A DNA stretch of 33,353 nucleotides from contig JBEIGE010000030.1 in assembly GCA_040382055.1 (NCBI GenBank), positions 1 to 33,353 on the forward strand, read 5' to 3'. The position numbers and the translations under genes are program-made. Positions 7,860 through 18,578 of the stretch are shown here, in pieces. The DNA is from JBEIGE01 sp040382055 (GTDB lineage Bacteria > Pseudomonadota > Gammaproteobacteria > Burkholderiales > Burkholderiaceae_C). The notes beneath the pieces are model-generated. The model saw only the letters and a program-made list of their open reading frames with translations, ran no database searches and was not told the DNA's origin. The number at the start of each line of letters is the position of its first letter. The stretch's first letter is position 1.

Positions 7860-7879
7860 AATGCAACTACATGTGCATT
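7860..7879. promoter_or_regulatory. Possible MarR operator dyad
   Basis: AATGCA (7860-7865) and TGCATT (7874-7879) form an inverted repeat around 8 nt, 18 nt upstream of the marR-type start. The shared octamer TGCAACTA occurs here (7862-7869) and again between marR and the tautomerase gene (7387-7394). Spacing and repetition fit a MarR-family site; binding is inferred. Confidence 0.45.
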
Positions 7880-8211
7880 AACCAGTACTGTCATTTGTAA
7901 GATATCTATCGGGCCAAGCTGTTAGTGAGTGGGGAAGTTGGCAGGGTTAAACCGTAGGTTACTAACAAAGTTACCAAAATGTGAATCTACATAAAAGCCA
8001 AGGCGTTTATTTTTCTTTTATCACGATCCGACATTTACCCCTGACACAAATCGACGTTAAATATTTAGCGACGCGCTTGAAGGCATTACCCGAAAGGGCG
8101 CCCCAGCGTAAAGAGTGCAAGGCCTCATTTGTGGTGGCTTTTCGGTTTCTGATGGATTCAGACCATTTAGGGTTTGCGAATTCTGCGATGCTTGACTTTC
8201 AAATTTGATAT

Positions 8212-8276
8212 CCTGATTAAGATAAGTTTGACTGTCTCCTGGATGCACACAGTAGGAGTTGAACTTACTAATCAGG
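8212..8276. repeat. 65-nt long hairpin in three stems
   Basis: CCTGATTA (8212-8219) pairs with TAATCAGG (8269-8276), TAAGTT (8223-8228) with AACTTA (8262-8267), and CTCCT (8236-8240) with AGGAG (8254-8258). That gives 19 base pairs with small internal loops and a 13-nt end loop. It could be a structured RNA or a recombination/insertion remnant. No adjoining gene explains it. Confidence 0.5.
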
Positions 8277-8454
8277 TCGGCAGTTTCCGAACCAAAGCGG
8301 TCCTTTGCACTCCTAGATTATTTGCCGCAAAGCGGTGATCCGATCTGTTACAAATCGGGAAGCTTGATGAGATCACCTATGTTAGCGAAAGCGGCCCCAT
8401 GCGACTGACCGATGTCGGGTAGCCTAAATTCTCAACTTCGTTTGCAAAGTAACA

Positions 8455-8470
8455 GTTATTAGCCAATAAC
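8455..8470. repeat. Short perfect hairpin
   Basis: GTTATT and AATAAC form a 6-bp stem with a 4-nt AGCC loop, in the gene-free stretch. It may be incidental. Confidence 0.3.
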
Positions 8471-8611
8471 GTCGTATACCTCAGCGGGTAAAGCGTCTCC
8501 ACAAGGACACGATAGCGATTTGCAAACTATATGCATTCCAATAAATACACTCCCGTAAAGAACCGAGCGAACGTAAACCACCCTATTTTTCTATGACGGC
8601 GGAGTACTTAA

Positions 8612-9172
8612 TCAAAATAGAACGATCTGATTTACAAGAGAATCGACAAGTGCTCTCATTGGAATGCTGATGGGGTTTGGTTTGTCACCCCTTCCAAATG
8701 GTTGAGCGTCACTGACCTCATACGTGTTGCCGTCAACTTCAATAACGGCGCGAACGCGAACGGTTTCCCATTTGCCAGATTGCATTTCTGAAAGTCGAAG
8801 CCATAATCCGACACTCGCATCGAATACTATTTGTCAAATCGTCTTCCCGTTGAGCTTTTCAAGAACGTCCTTGCGCTCTTCATGCATTGCAACCTGTGTT
8901 GCGAATTCAGCTTTTATGTAGCCAAACGGGCGAGGGCTAACAAAAGAATCGCCAAAATGGTAACCGTCACGCGTCGGTTGGCTTTCAAGTTCGCCAGTGG
9001 ACCTTGCGTCCACCCAGAACCAAACCGGCGATAACAGTTGATCGTAGGTCAGTGGCTGTACTACCAACAAATAGGGATTTTCCGCGCTGGGGCCAAACCA
9101 AGCCCACGCAGAGCTGATGCAAAGGGTCGCCAATAGCAGCAACCGCGCCAAGAAGCGAAGCAAAGCTTTCAT
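8612..9172 (-). pseudogene. Secreted protein of unknown function, interrupted by one in-frame TGA
   Basis: ATG at 9170-9172 starts a signal peptide (RLLLLATLCISSAWAW, cleavage probably after AWA). 112 codons follow up to TGA at 8834-8836. The same frame then continues without a break for 73 codons of good coding character (for example VGLWLRLSEMQSGKWETVRV and VIEVDGNTYEVSDAQPFG) to TGA 8612-8614. No frameshift is needed, so this reads as a 186-position secreted protein broken by a single nonsense change. If unbroken it would be exported. I recognise no domain. It is divergent from the secreted CHAT-domain protein, and the two may once have worked together (inference). The truncated 112-residue form could still be expressed. 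Confidence 0.7.
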
Positions 9173-9397
9173 TTGAACATCTTATAAATCCATGCTTTGT
9201 TCATTACGTTAAATGACATAGCTGAGCATTAATCAACTTATGCATTTAGCATTTTTCGCGCTTGCAGACGACCCCTAATTGAGTGATGAATGCGACAAAC
9301 TAGATGGCGCGGCACTGAGTGGAATCATTTAATATTCATCGTGCGTCTTACTTCTGGCAGAAAAACAGGCGGAGTACCAATCTTTAACTGGGACCAT

Positions 9398-12300
9398 ATG
9401 ATTAACCTCAATACCCCCTTTCGCTGGATTATTCTGACAGTACTGTTTTCTTTATGTACTGCTAGCGCCGCTTTGGGTCAGACAGCTTCGGGGCCGCCGC
9501 GGACCATCGCTGATTTATTGACCACTTTGGAACGGCAGAAGCCGGACCCAGGCAAGATAGCTGAAGCACGGGTGCGCTTGCAGGCAACACCCCCCGAGTC
9601 CGCACTTAAGACTTCTCAATTTTCCTTCTATAACTCCCGCGGCTGGGCTGCCCAAGCCTTGGGCGATGTAAGGCAAGAGATTTCCAACTTCGAGAAGGCC
9701 GCTGAAGTGAGCCAGGGAACCCCTGATTACCTGACGGCCTTGCAGGCCTTGTCAAACGCGCAGATGTCGGGAGGAAACCGGGTGGAGGGGCTGCGCACGC
9801 GAGGACAGCTGATAGCCCTTGCATCCCGGGAGCCGGGAAGGCTTCTCACTCTTCACTTGGCGCTCATCATCACGTATGCAGAATCTGGCGAGCTGGAACA
9901 GATGCGTGAGGCAAGAAGTAAATTTGATGCGAATTTTTCTTTGGCACGTAACCTTCCCAACTCCGTCTTATCGCAGTCATTTTTTGAAGCAATGTACCAA
10001 TGGGGAACAGGGGTTGCACTTCAGTATGAAAGAAAACCAGCTGAAGCCGAAGTTGCATTTCGTCGCTCCCTGGCTGCTTTTCAGCGCGACCAAGAGAACG
10101 CGCGTCTGCGAGCAAGCCGTGCATTTGACCAAGGGGCTGCGTCCTCTATATTGGAGATCAGTGCTCGCAACTGGGATTACGCAGAGGGCTACTTTGCGCG
10201 GTTTCTTATTTCAAGAGAACGACTTGACGAAGCTGAAATGAGCTTGCGGCAAGTACTCACTCGCCAACTTCAGCGCATAGGACGATACAACATGAACACG
10301 GCGAGCGCTTTGGTGACCTACGCCGTGCTACTCCGTTCCCAAGGGCGATTCTCTGAAGCGGCACAACTTGCAAGGCTAAGCGAGGAAACCTTGATGCAGG
10401 CCGGCGTTGTCTCAGAATCAGGACGACTTGCGGAGGCGAGGCGCGCTCTGGCCTCAGCTCTGGTCGCCCAAGAGCTTTGGCCTCAAGCATTTGCAACATA
10501 CTCAAAACTCAGGGCTGGTCTGGCGAACGACCCTGCCTCTCTTGCTCTGCTAGGACGGGGTGATTTTGACTGGGCATTGACTTTGGTGAAGACTGGTCAA
10601 GCCGACCAGGCACTAGCAATGCTGCAGCAGGAAATCAAGATTGCACAGCAATTTTTTGGCAATGACTCCAGCCAAGTCGCAATGTTGCGTGGTCTCAACG
10701 GCATGGCTCTTGCAGCCGTTAGCCGGCGCTCCGAAGCGTTCACAGAGTTCTCAGCAGCGGTTAAGGTACTCTTCGATCCTCCCCCAGGTGAGCGCGACCT
10801 TTCACCCGGGCAGGCTCTTCGCTTGCGGCGCGTGTTGGAAGGTTACATCGGTTTTCTTCACGAGGCTAGCGCTGATGTCGCATCGCACCCCTCCAAGATC
10901 GACCCAGTGGCTGAAGCGTTTCGTGCCGCTGACCTTGCCCGAAGCCAAGGGACACAGCGTGCATTGGCACAATCGGCAGCCCGGGCTGCTGTCGATAACC
11001 CGCTAGTCGGCTCGCTGGTGCGAAAAGAACAGGATATGGAGCAAGAAGTCTCCATGCTCTACGGTTTTTTGCTCGGCCAGATGAATCTGCCGACTGAACA
11101 GCAGCTGCCAAGGGTGCAAGCTGATATGCGAAAGCGTATTGATACCTTGACGCAGGAAAGAAAGGCGCTGCGCAATGACATCGAGAAACGCTTTCCAAAG
11201 TATGCAGATCTGATCAATCCACGTCCAGCTACGTTGGGCGATGCAAAAAAGGCGCTGGCACTTGGCGAAGTCATAGTGTCGGTGTTCAGTACTTCTGAAC
11301 GAAGTTATGTTTGGGCCATCCGAGCCAGCGGCGAGACTGGCTTTCACGCCGCTCCCCTTGGGGAAAAGGCAATTGCCGAGCGCGTGGCTAGCCTGCGCAA
11401 GGCGCTCGACCCAGGCGATGTTCTAGAAGTTCCGCCTTATGACTTGGCCACAGCGCATGGTCTATACGCCGAGCTGTTCTTGCCATTGGAGAAAATGTGG
11501 GATGACTCCCACACCCTGGTAGTGTCTGCATCCGGGTCACTTTCGCAATTACCTTTGTCGGTACTGGTGACGAGACCTTACACGCTAGAGCGTGGCACAA
11601 AGCTTTTTCAGGAGTACCGACAGGTGCCATGGTTAGCACGTAAGCTAGCAGTGTCCTACACGCCTTCAGTGACTGCGTTTGCGCAGCTTCGAACCCTTCC
11701 TGCAGCACGTGCCAACCGAAAGCCATTTATCGCCTTTGCAGACCCGGTGTTTGGCTCCAAGGGTCAAGCGGGTACATTGCGCTCCGCTGGAAACCGACTG
11801 GGGCTACGCAACGTGCAATCTAGCCCCTTCGGCAAGGAGGGTGCCCAGCAAGGTGTGGACTGGCATGAGTATTCGGAATTGGCTGCTTTGCCTGACACGC
11901 GTGAAGAGGTGATGGCAATTGCCACGGCTTTAGGCGCTGATCCACAAAAGGATCTTTTTCTCGGTTTGGATGCCAACCGAAAAAAAGTCCTAGAAACTGA
12001 TCTTTCAGACCGACGTATTGTGGCTTTCGCAACGCACGGCCTGATTCCCGGGGACCTCTCTGGCTTACACCAACCTGCGCTGGCCCTGTCCGCGTTCAGC
12101 AACAGCATGGATTCACCGCTCTTGACGCTGGAAGACGTACTACGTCTGAAACTCGATGCAGACTGGGTGATTCTTTCTGCGTGTAACACCGCGTCCGGCG
12201 ATGGGCAAGGCTCAGAAGCAATCTCGGGCCTGGGGCGCGGATTTTTCTACGCTGGAACACGTGCGCTTCTTGTTACACATTGGCCGGTAGAAACCGTAAG

Positions 12301-12478
12301 CGCCAAACTCCTCACGACTGGCGTTTTCCAGCGTTACGCCAAGACCCCCGGAATCTCGCGGGCAAAGGCACTGCAGGGAGCTATGCTAGAACTGTTACAG
12401 GACTTGGAAACAGGGACCCAAACCTACTCGCACCCTTTGTTCTGGGCACCATATGCCCTGGTCGGTGATAGCGGTTGA
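9398..12478 (+). CDS. Secreted TPR-CHAT domain protein (separase/caspase-fold peptidase)
   Basis: Predicted cysteine peptidase of the CHAT family (caspase HetF associated with TPRs) fused to helical repeats; 1026 residues. ATG 9398 is chosen because it gives a clean signal peptide (WIILTVLFSLCTASAALGQ), which indicates export to the periplasm or beyond. An in-frame ATG at 9290 would bury it. Residues about 60-500 are TPR-like helix pairs (ERKPAEAEVAFRRSLAAF, SQGRFSEAAQLARLSEETL). A charged helical segment follows at about 530-610. The CHAT domain fills about 640-1026, with the expected dyad His880 in AFATHGL and Cys929 in VILSACNTASG. Family-typical GLGRGFFYAGTRALLVTHW and the HPLFWAPYALVGD ending are present. 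The substrate is unknown. Confidence 0.9.
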   Translation: MINLNTPFRWIILTVLFSLCTASAALGQTASGPPRTIADLLTTLERQKPDPGKIAEARVRLQATPPESALKTSQFSFYNSRGWAAQALGDVRQEISNFEKAAEVSQGTPDYLTALQALSNAQMSGGNRVEGLRTRGQLIALASREPGRLLTLHLALIITYAESGELEQMREARSKFDANFSLARNLPNSVLSQSFFEAMYQWGTGVALQYERKPAEAEVAFRRSLAAFQRDQENARLRASRAFDQGAASSILEISARNWDYAEGYFARFLISRERLDEAEMSLRQVLTRQLQRIGRYNMNTASALVTYAVLLRSQGRFSEAAQLARLSEETLMQAGVVSESGRLAEARRALASALVAQELWPQAFATYSKLRAGLANDPASLALLGRGDFDWALTLVKTGQADQALAMLQQEIKIAQQFFGNDSSQVAMLRGLNGMALAAVSRRSEAFTEFSAAVKVLFDPPPGERDLSPGQALRLRRVLEGYIGFLHEASADVASHPSKIDPVAEAFRAADLARSQGTQRALAQSAARAAVDNPLVGSLVRKEQDMEQEVSMLYGFLLGQMNLPTEQQLPRVQADMRKRIDTLTQERKALRNDIEKRFPKYADLINPRPATLGDAKKALALGEVIVSVFSTSERSYVWAIRASGETGFHAAPLGEKAIAERVASLRKALDPGDVLEVPPYDLATAHGLYAELFLPLEKMWDDSHTLVVSASGSLSQLPLSVLVTRPYTLERGTKLFQEYRQVPWLARKLAVSYTPSVTAFAQLRTLPAARANRKPFIAFADPVFGSKGQAGTLRSAGNRLGLRNVQSSPFGKEGAQQGVDWHEYSELAALPDTREEVMAIATALGADPQKDLFLGLDANRKKVLETDLSDRRIVAFATHGLIPGDLSGLHQPALALSAFSNSMDSPLLTLEDVLRLKLDADWVILSACNTASGDGQGSEAISGLGRGFFYAGTRALLVTHWPVETVSAKLLTTGVFQRYAKTPGISRAKALQGAMLELLQDLETGTQTYSHPLFWAPYALVGDSG

Positions 12479-12928
12479 GTCGTCAAGGGCAAACTGTCTA
12501 TTACAGGTACTCGCTTATATATAGTGCTCAAGGCAAAAATGCCTGTCCAGATAGGCAATGGCGGATTTTGAGCAAGCAGATCTCAAATCGCGGCACCCGC
12601 TATACGCCTTCAGCGAATTCTGGTTGCCTAATCCGCTTCCCGCGATTTCACCAAATTCACAGCTACCAAGCAGACGTTCACGAACTACCGCTCCTGGCCC
12701 GGACTTGCCGCCGTAGCCGACGATAAAGCGGAATTCCAAACCATCAAATTTAGTGCCTGAAAGCGGCCGTTCTATGTTGGCAGCGCCTCGGCGGTGTACA
12801 GCAAGCCATGCGCAAAGACACGAAAGTCAAGATCTCTTTATAGTGATGCTGGACTTTTAACTTATTGGCAGCTGCTGTGGTCTTTTTTTGGCTTAGCAAC
12901 TGCCTCAACAACCTTAAGATTTGCCTTG
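12479..12928. other. Gene-free stretch between the CHAT gene and coxL-like gene
   Basis: No credible gene is seen. It holds a small foldable segment (12526-12573) shortly after the CHAT stop and two AAAGCGG cores (12725, 12760). Nothing resembling the FeS or FAD subunits expected beside a CoxL-type gene is present. It marks the right edge of the AT-richer accessory patch. Confidence 0.55.
12526..12573 (+). terminator. Foldable segment after the CHAT gene
   Basis: GCTCAA (12526-12531) can pair with TTGAGC (12568-12573). Inside, TGCCT (12540-12544) can pair with either of two AGGCA copies (12531-12535 or 12553-12557). It begins 48 nt after the CHAT stop and could act as a terminator. The T-run is short and internal, so support is modest. 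Confidence 0.3.
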
Positions 12929-15295
12929 ATGTCAAGCACAGCACTCACCCCTGATATGTCTTTTTCTTCCCCTTCCACAGTCCACGCTGACGTGAACGCC
13001 CGTTTTGGTAGCGGGCAGTCGGTGCGCCGTCTTGAAGACGACAAGCTACTGGTCGGGGCCGGTCAGTTCACGGCTGATGTCAGCCCTATCGACCAGGTTC
13101 ACATCTTCTTTTTACGCTCACCTTACCCGCATGCCCGCATTGTCTCGATTGACAGTACGGCTGCGCTGGCCATGCCCGGGGTGCTGGGTATTGTCACTGG
13201 GGCTGACATGGTGGCGGCGGGGGTCAAGCCGATACCCGGCTCGGCTTTCAAGCGGATCGACGCTTTGCCTTGTGCCGCGCCCTATCGCCGCGCGCTGGCC
13301 CACGAGCGTGTGCGTTTTGTCGGTGAAGCGGTGGTCGCCGTGGTGGCGCTGAGCTTGCAGCAAGCGCGTGACGCTGCCGAGGCGATTGAAATTGACTACG
13401 CAGAATTGCCCATGCTGGTCAACTTGGACGACGCCACGGCTGCCGATGCGCCTGTGTTGAGTGAGCAGGCGCTTGACAACATCGCCGGTGAAACCCGTTA
13501 CGGCAATGTGCAGGCCACCGACCAAGCCTTTGCCCGGGCCGCGCATGTGGTCAAACTCGACATCGTCAACCAGCGTTTGTCAGCCGTTTCTTTAGAGCCG
13601 CGCACGATGCTGGCCCAGCCCGACCCAGTGACCGGCCGTTTGACGATTCGCATGAGCACGCAAATGCCTTCGGGCGTGCGCAATTCAGTCTGCGACTTGC
13701 TGGGCATTGAGCGTGACGATGTGCGCGTGCTGGTCGGTGATGTCGGCGGTGGTTTTGGCATGAAAACCGGCATTTATCCAGAAGACTTGGCGATTGTTTT
13801 TTGCGCCCGCGCGCTGCAGCGTCCGGTCAAGTGGGTAGCAGACCGCAGCGAAGAATTCATCTCGGCCACGCACGGCCGAGACTTGCAAACTCAGGCTGAA
13901 TTGGCGCTCGACGCGAGTGGCAAAATCTTGGCGCTGCGGGTCGCCTCGTTGGCCAATGTGGGCGCTTATCCGACCGGTACCGGTGCGGCCATTCAACTGC
14001 TGATCGGCCCCTGGGTGCAGACAAGCGTCTACGACATCCAAACCATTGATTTCCATTTCAAAGCCGTGTTGACCAACACCGCGCCGACCTCCGCTTACCG
14101 TGGCGCGGGCCGGCCAGAAGCGATCCACATCATGGAGCGGCTGATGGACGAGGCGGCACGGCAGTCCGGCATTGACCGCATCGCCTTGCGTCGTCGTAAC
14201 TTCATTGCGCCGACGCAAATGCCGTATCAAAATGCGATGGGTCAAATCTACGATTGCGGTCATTTTGAATCCATCATGGACCAAGCCTTGGTGTTGGCGG
14301 ACTGGTCAGGCTTTGCAGCGCGCGCGGCAGACTCAGCCCGGCGCGGCAAATTGCGCGGCCAAGGCATCGCCACCTTTTTAGAGTGGACAGGTGGCAATGC
14401 GATGGAGGAAACCGTCACGGTGGCGGTGCAGGCCGACGGCATGATCGAGGTATTCTCAGCCGTCAACGCCATGGGGCAGGGTATCTTGACCTCGCTGGCG
14501 CAGTTGGTGGTGGACGCCTTTGGCGTACCGATTGAAAAAGTCCGGGTGGTGCTCGGCGACACCGATCGCGGCGACGGTTTTGGCAGCGCCGGTTCGCGTT
14601 CGATCTTCACTGGCGGCTCGGCCATTCGCGTCGGCGCTGACCAAGCCATTGCTGAAGCCAAGCGCCTTGCGGCTCTGGAGTTTGAAGCTTCAGTGCAGGA
14701 TATCGAGTACCGCAACGGCTGTTTGCAAGTTATCGGAACCGACCTCAGCACCGACATTTTTGCGCTGGCCGGGCGCCAATCCGACCAACGCATTTTCATT
14801 AACTCGACAACGGCTGCGAGCGGCCCCAGCTGGCCCAACGGCTGCCACATCAGCGAGGTCGAAATTGACCCGCTGACTGGCCATGTGGCGGTTGTGGCCT
14901 ATGCCTCTGTCAACGATGTCGGCCGGGTGGTGAACCCGATGATTGTGCGTGGCCAGCTTGACGGTGGCGCGGTCCAAGGCATCGGCCAGGCGCTTTACGA
15001 GCACCTGATCTACGACCGCGAAACCGGTCAACCTGTGACCGGTAGTTTGATGGATTACGTCGCGCCACGCGCCGATGACTCACCAGTCTTCAAGACCGAG
15101 TTGGACAGCTCGATGCCCTGCCTGAACAACGTGCTCGGCGTCAAAGGTGTGGGCGAGCTTGGCACCATCGGCGCGACCCCCACGGTGGTCAACGCCGTGG
15201 CCGATGCATTGGCCCGCGCCGGTATGGCGGCCAAAGCGCCGTTACTGCAAATGCCGCTGACGTCGGCCCGGGTTTGGGCATTGATGCAAAGCTGA
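12929..15295 (+). CDS. CoxL-like molybdopterin-binding dehydrogenase large subunit, without partner genes
   Basis: Large catalytic subunit of the xanthine dehydrogenase/aldehyde oxidase family, which hydroxylates aldehydes or N-heterocycles using molybdenum cytosine dinucleotide. From ATG 12929 the product has 788 residues, full length for the family. It opens with FGSGQSVRRLEDDKLLVGAG, the normal start of the a/b hammerhead domain. Cofactor motifs VGGGFGMK (272-279) and AYRGAGRPE (389-397) and the catalytic glutamate in GVGELGT (Glu743) are present. The active-site loop is AYRGAGR rather than AYRCSFR, so it is the form II type and not a true CO dehydrogenase. No [2Fe-2S] or FAD subunit gene lies beside it. 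ATG 12956 is an alternative start. The substrate is unknown. Confidence 0.9.
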   Translation: MSSTALTPDMSFSSPSTVHADVNARFGSGQSVRRLEDDKLLVGAGQFTADVSPIDQVHIFFLRSPYPHARIVSIDSTAALAMPGVLGIVTGADMVAAGVKPIPGSAFKRIDALPCAAPYRRALAHERVRFVGEAVVAVVALSLQQARDAAEAIEIDYAELPMLVNLDDATAADAPVLSEQALDNIAGETRYGNVQATDQAFARAAHVVKLDIVNQRLSAVSLEPRTMLAQPDPVTGRLTIRMSTQMPSGVRNSVCDLLGIERDDVRVLVGDVGGGFGMKTGIYPEDLAIVFCARALQRPVKWVADRSEEFISATHGRDLQTQAELALDASGKILALRVASLANVGAYPTGTGAAIQLLIGPWVQTSVYDIQTIDFHFKAVLTNTAPTSAYRGAGRPEAIHIMERLMDEAARQSGIDRIALRRRNFIAPTQMPYQNAMGQIYDCGHFESIMDQALVLADWSGFAARAADSARRGKLRGQGIATFLEWTGGNAMEETVTVAVQADGMIEVFSAVNAMGQGILTSLAQLVVDAFGVPIEKVRVVLGDTDRGDGFGSAGSRSIFTGGSAIRVGADQAIAEAKRLAALEFEASVQDIEYRNGCLQVIGTDLSTDIFALAGRQSDQRIFINSTTAASGPSWPNGCHISEVEIDPLTGHVAVVAYASVNDVGRVVNPMIVRGQLDGGAVQGIGQALYEHLIYDRETGQPVTGSLMDYVAPRADDSPVFKTELDSSMPCLNNVLGVKGVGELGTIGATPTVVNAVADALARAGMAAKAPLLQMPLTSARVWALMQS

Positions 15296-15411
15296 GTTCA
15301 ATCGAGATGGTCGGTGCGCTCCAAGCCAACTAATTGTTTCCTCCTAAACGGACGTTGGCCTATGTCCGCGCCTGGCCCTCTAGCGTCGCTCCTCCATCAT
15401 GCCCAACAAGG

Positions 15412-15450
15412 AATGAAATCTGCGCATTGAAAATCACTATAGATTTCATT
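15412..15450. promoter_or_regulatory. 10-bp inverted repeat upstream of katG
   Basis: AATGAAATCT (15412-15421) is the exact reverse complement of AGATTTCATT (15441-15450), separated by 19 nt. It lies 82 nt before the katG ATG and about 117 nt after the coxL-like stop. AT-rich arms with no T-run fit an operator better than a terminator. I could not fit a full OxyR pattern to this region. Confidence 0.45.
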
Positions 15451-15532
15451 TATAAGTTCTACTTGATCGATAGACGGTATTAAACATACACTGACCCGAA
15501 TATCTCATCGCTATCAACCCAAGGAGACTGTC

Positions 15533-17677
<2,145 letters not shown>

Positions 17678-17770
17678 TTGCTCGCCATAATCCGCCTCAT
17701 GTGGTGTGCTGGTTCTGGGCGCCACCTTTGAATCCGCACTCCTGATTGCTTCAACACCTTTTGTCCAGCC

Positions 17771-18511
17771 ATGTATGACCCGATTGCAGATGGCATAGAA
17801 AAAACCTCCCGCGCTGTCCGTTATGCGGTTCAGAGGCCCCCAGAGCATTTGTCTGACCTGGTGCATTGCTACTGGGAGCTAAAAGCAGAGACTGTGCTGA
17901 CAGAAGATTTCCATCTCCACGCCATGCCCGACGCCTGTGTGAACATCTTGTTCAACCAAGTGGACACCGACATTGCCGGCATTACCGCATTGCGCACCAC
18001 TTATGAGGTGCTCAATCTTGGAAAGTCATTTCACTACGTTGGCATTCAACTGTTACCGGGCGTGTGGCAAGGCGACCCGCAGGAAATTGCCGATCAATTT
18101 GTTGGCACACCCTATGCAGGAGTACTGCCCCTGGTCGCCACGAGCAGGGCGCTCGCGCTGCGCGATTTTTCGGCCAAGCAAGCGCTCATGTCTGAATTGG
18201 TGCAATGGTTTATCGACACCAAGCTGGTGGTGAGCAACCCCATTACCGGAAAAATCTTGGCCAGGCTTGACGACATTCGGTCCGTCGCGGACATGGCCTC
18301 TGTTTCTTGCCTATCGTCCCGTCAACTGCAGCGAATACTCAAACAAACCACGGGGTTCACTCCGCATGATTTGCTGAAGGTCTTGCGTATCCAGCAGTCT
18401 TTCAGGCGACATTATTTGGATCTATATGCCGACCAGTCGCATTTCATCCACTCGTTTCGCAAAGTCACCGGCTACACACCGGCCAAATACACCGATAAGT
18501 TTGATGTCTGA
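17771..18511 (+). CDS. AraC-family transcriptional regulator
   Basis: Predicted DNA-binding regulator of 246 residues. The N-terminal part (about 1-150) has a beta-rich sensor with LSDLVHCYWELKAET and HAMPDACVNILFN, as seen in one group of AraC-like proteins. The C-terminal part (about 155-246) carries the double helix-turn-helix. Its first motif is around SVADMASVSCLSSRQLQRIL, followed by FTPHDLLKVLRIQQSF and the family-typical FRKVTGYTPAKY. A VOC-family gene starts 67 nt downstream in the same direction and is a likely target or partner. The ligand is unknown. Confidence 0.9.
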   Translation: MYDPIADGIEKTSRAVRYAVQRPPEHLSDLVHCYWELKAETVLTEDFHLHAMPDACVNILFNQVDTDIAGITALRTTYEVLNLGKSFHYVGIQLLPGVWQGDPQEIADQFVGTPYAGVLPLVATSRALALRDFSAKQALMSELVQWFIDTKLVVSNPITGKILARLDDIRSVADMASVSCLSSRQLQRILKQTTGFTPHDLLKVLRIQQSFRRHYLDLYADQSHFIHSFRKVTGYTPAKYTDKFDV

Positions 18512-18578
18512 TTTACACAATACGAACACCTGAACGGTTCCTAAACTGGGTGCTTCTTCATCAACAAAGGAGTGCCAA

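Larger units (their letters stand above)
7880..8611. other. Gene-free, AT-rich, structured stretch
   Basis: No credible gene is visible on either strand; the short open frames lack ribosome-binding sites and coding character. It does contain several inverted repeats (8212-8276 and 8455-8470) and repeated AAAGCGG cores (8294, 8329, 8388). Composition is more AT-rich than the flanking core genes, and the stretch forms the left edge of the accessory patch that continues to about 12928. Its function is unknown. Confidence 0.6.

Noticed and set aside
7981..8208. 75-codon plus-strand frame in the gene-free stretch
   Set aside because: It starts at GTG without a ribosome-binding site and has no recognisable features.
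8455..8470. Integron attC-like site
   Set aside because: The hairpin lacks the conserved GTTRRRY/RYYYAAC core boxes, and no integrase or cassette array is present.
8471..8520. D-arm-like sequence (CCTCAGCGGGTAAAGCG) suggesting a tRNA remnant
   Set aside because: No acceptor stem, T arm or clean anticodon stem could be found around it, so it may be chance.
8800..8836. TGA 8834-8836 as a selenocysteine codon
   Set aside because: No convincing stem-loop follows the TGA within the expected distance, the protein family is unknown, and no selenoprotein context is present.
12475..12726. 83-codon plus-strand frame after the CHAT gene
   Set aside because: It has no ribosome-binding site, unusual composition and no family resemblance.
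15430..15490. OxyR tetrameric site before katG
   Set aside because: ATAG elements occur at 15439 and 15470, but the required four elements with 7-nt spacing do not line up.
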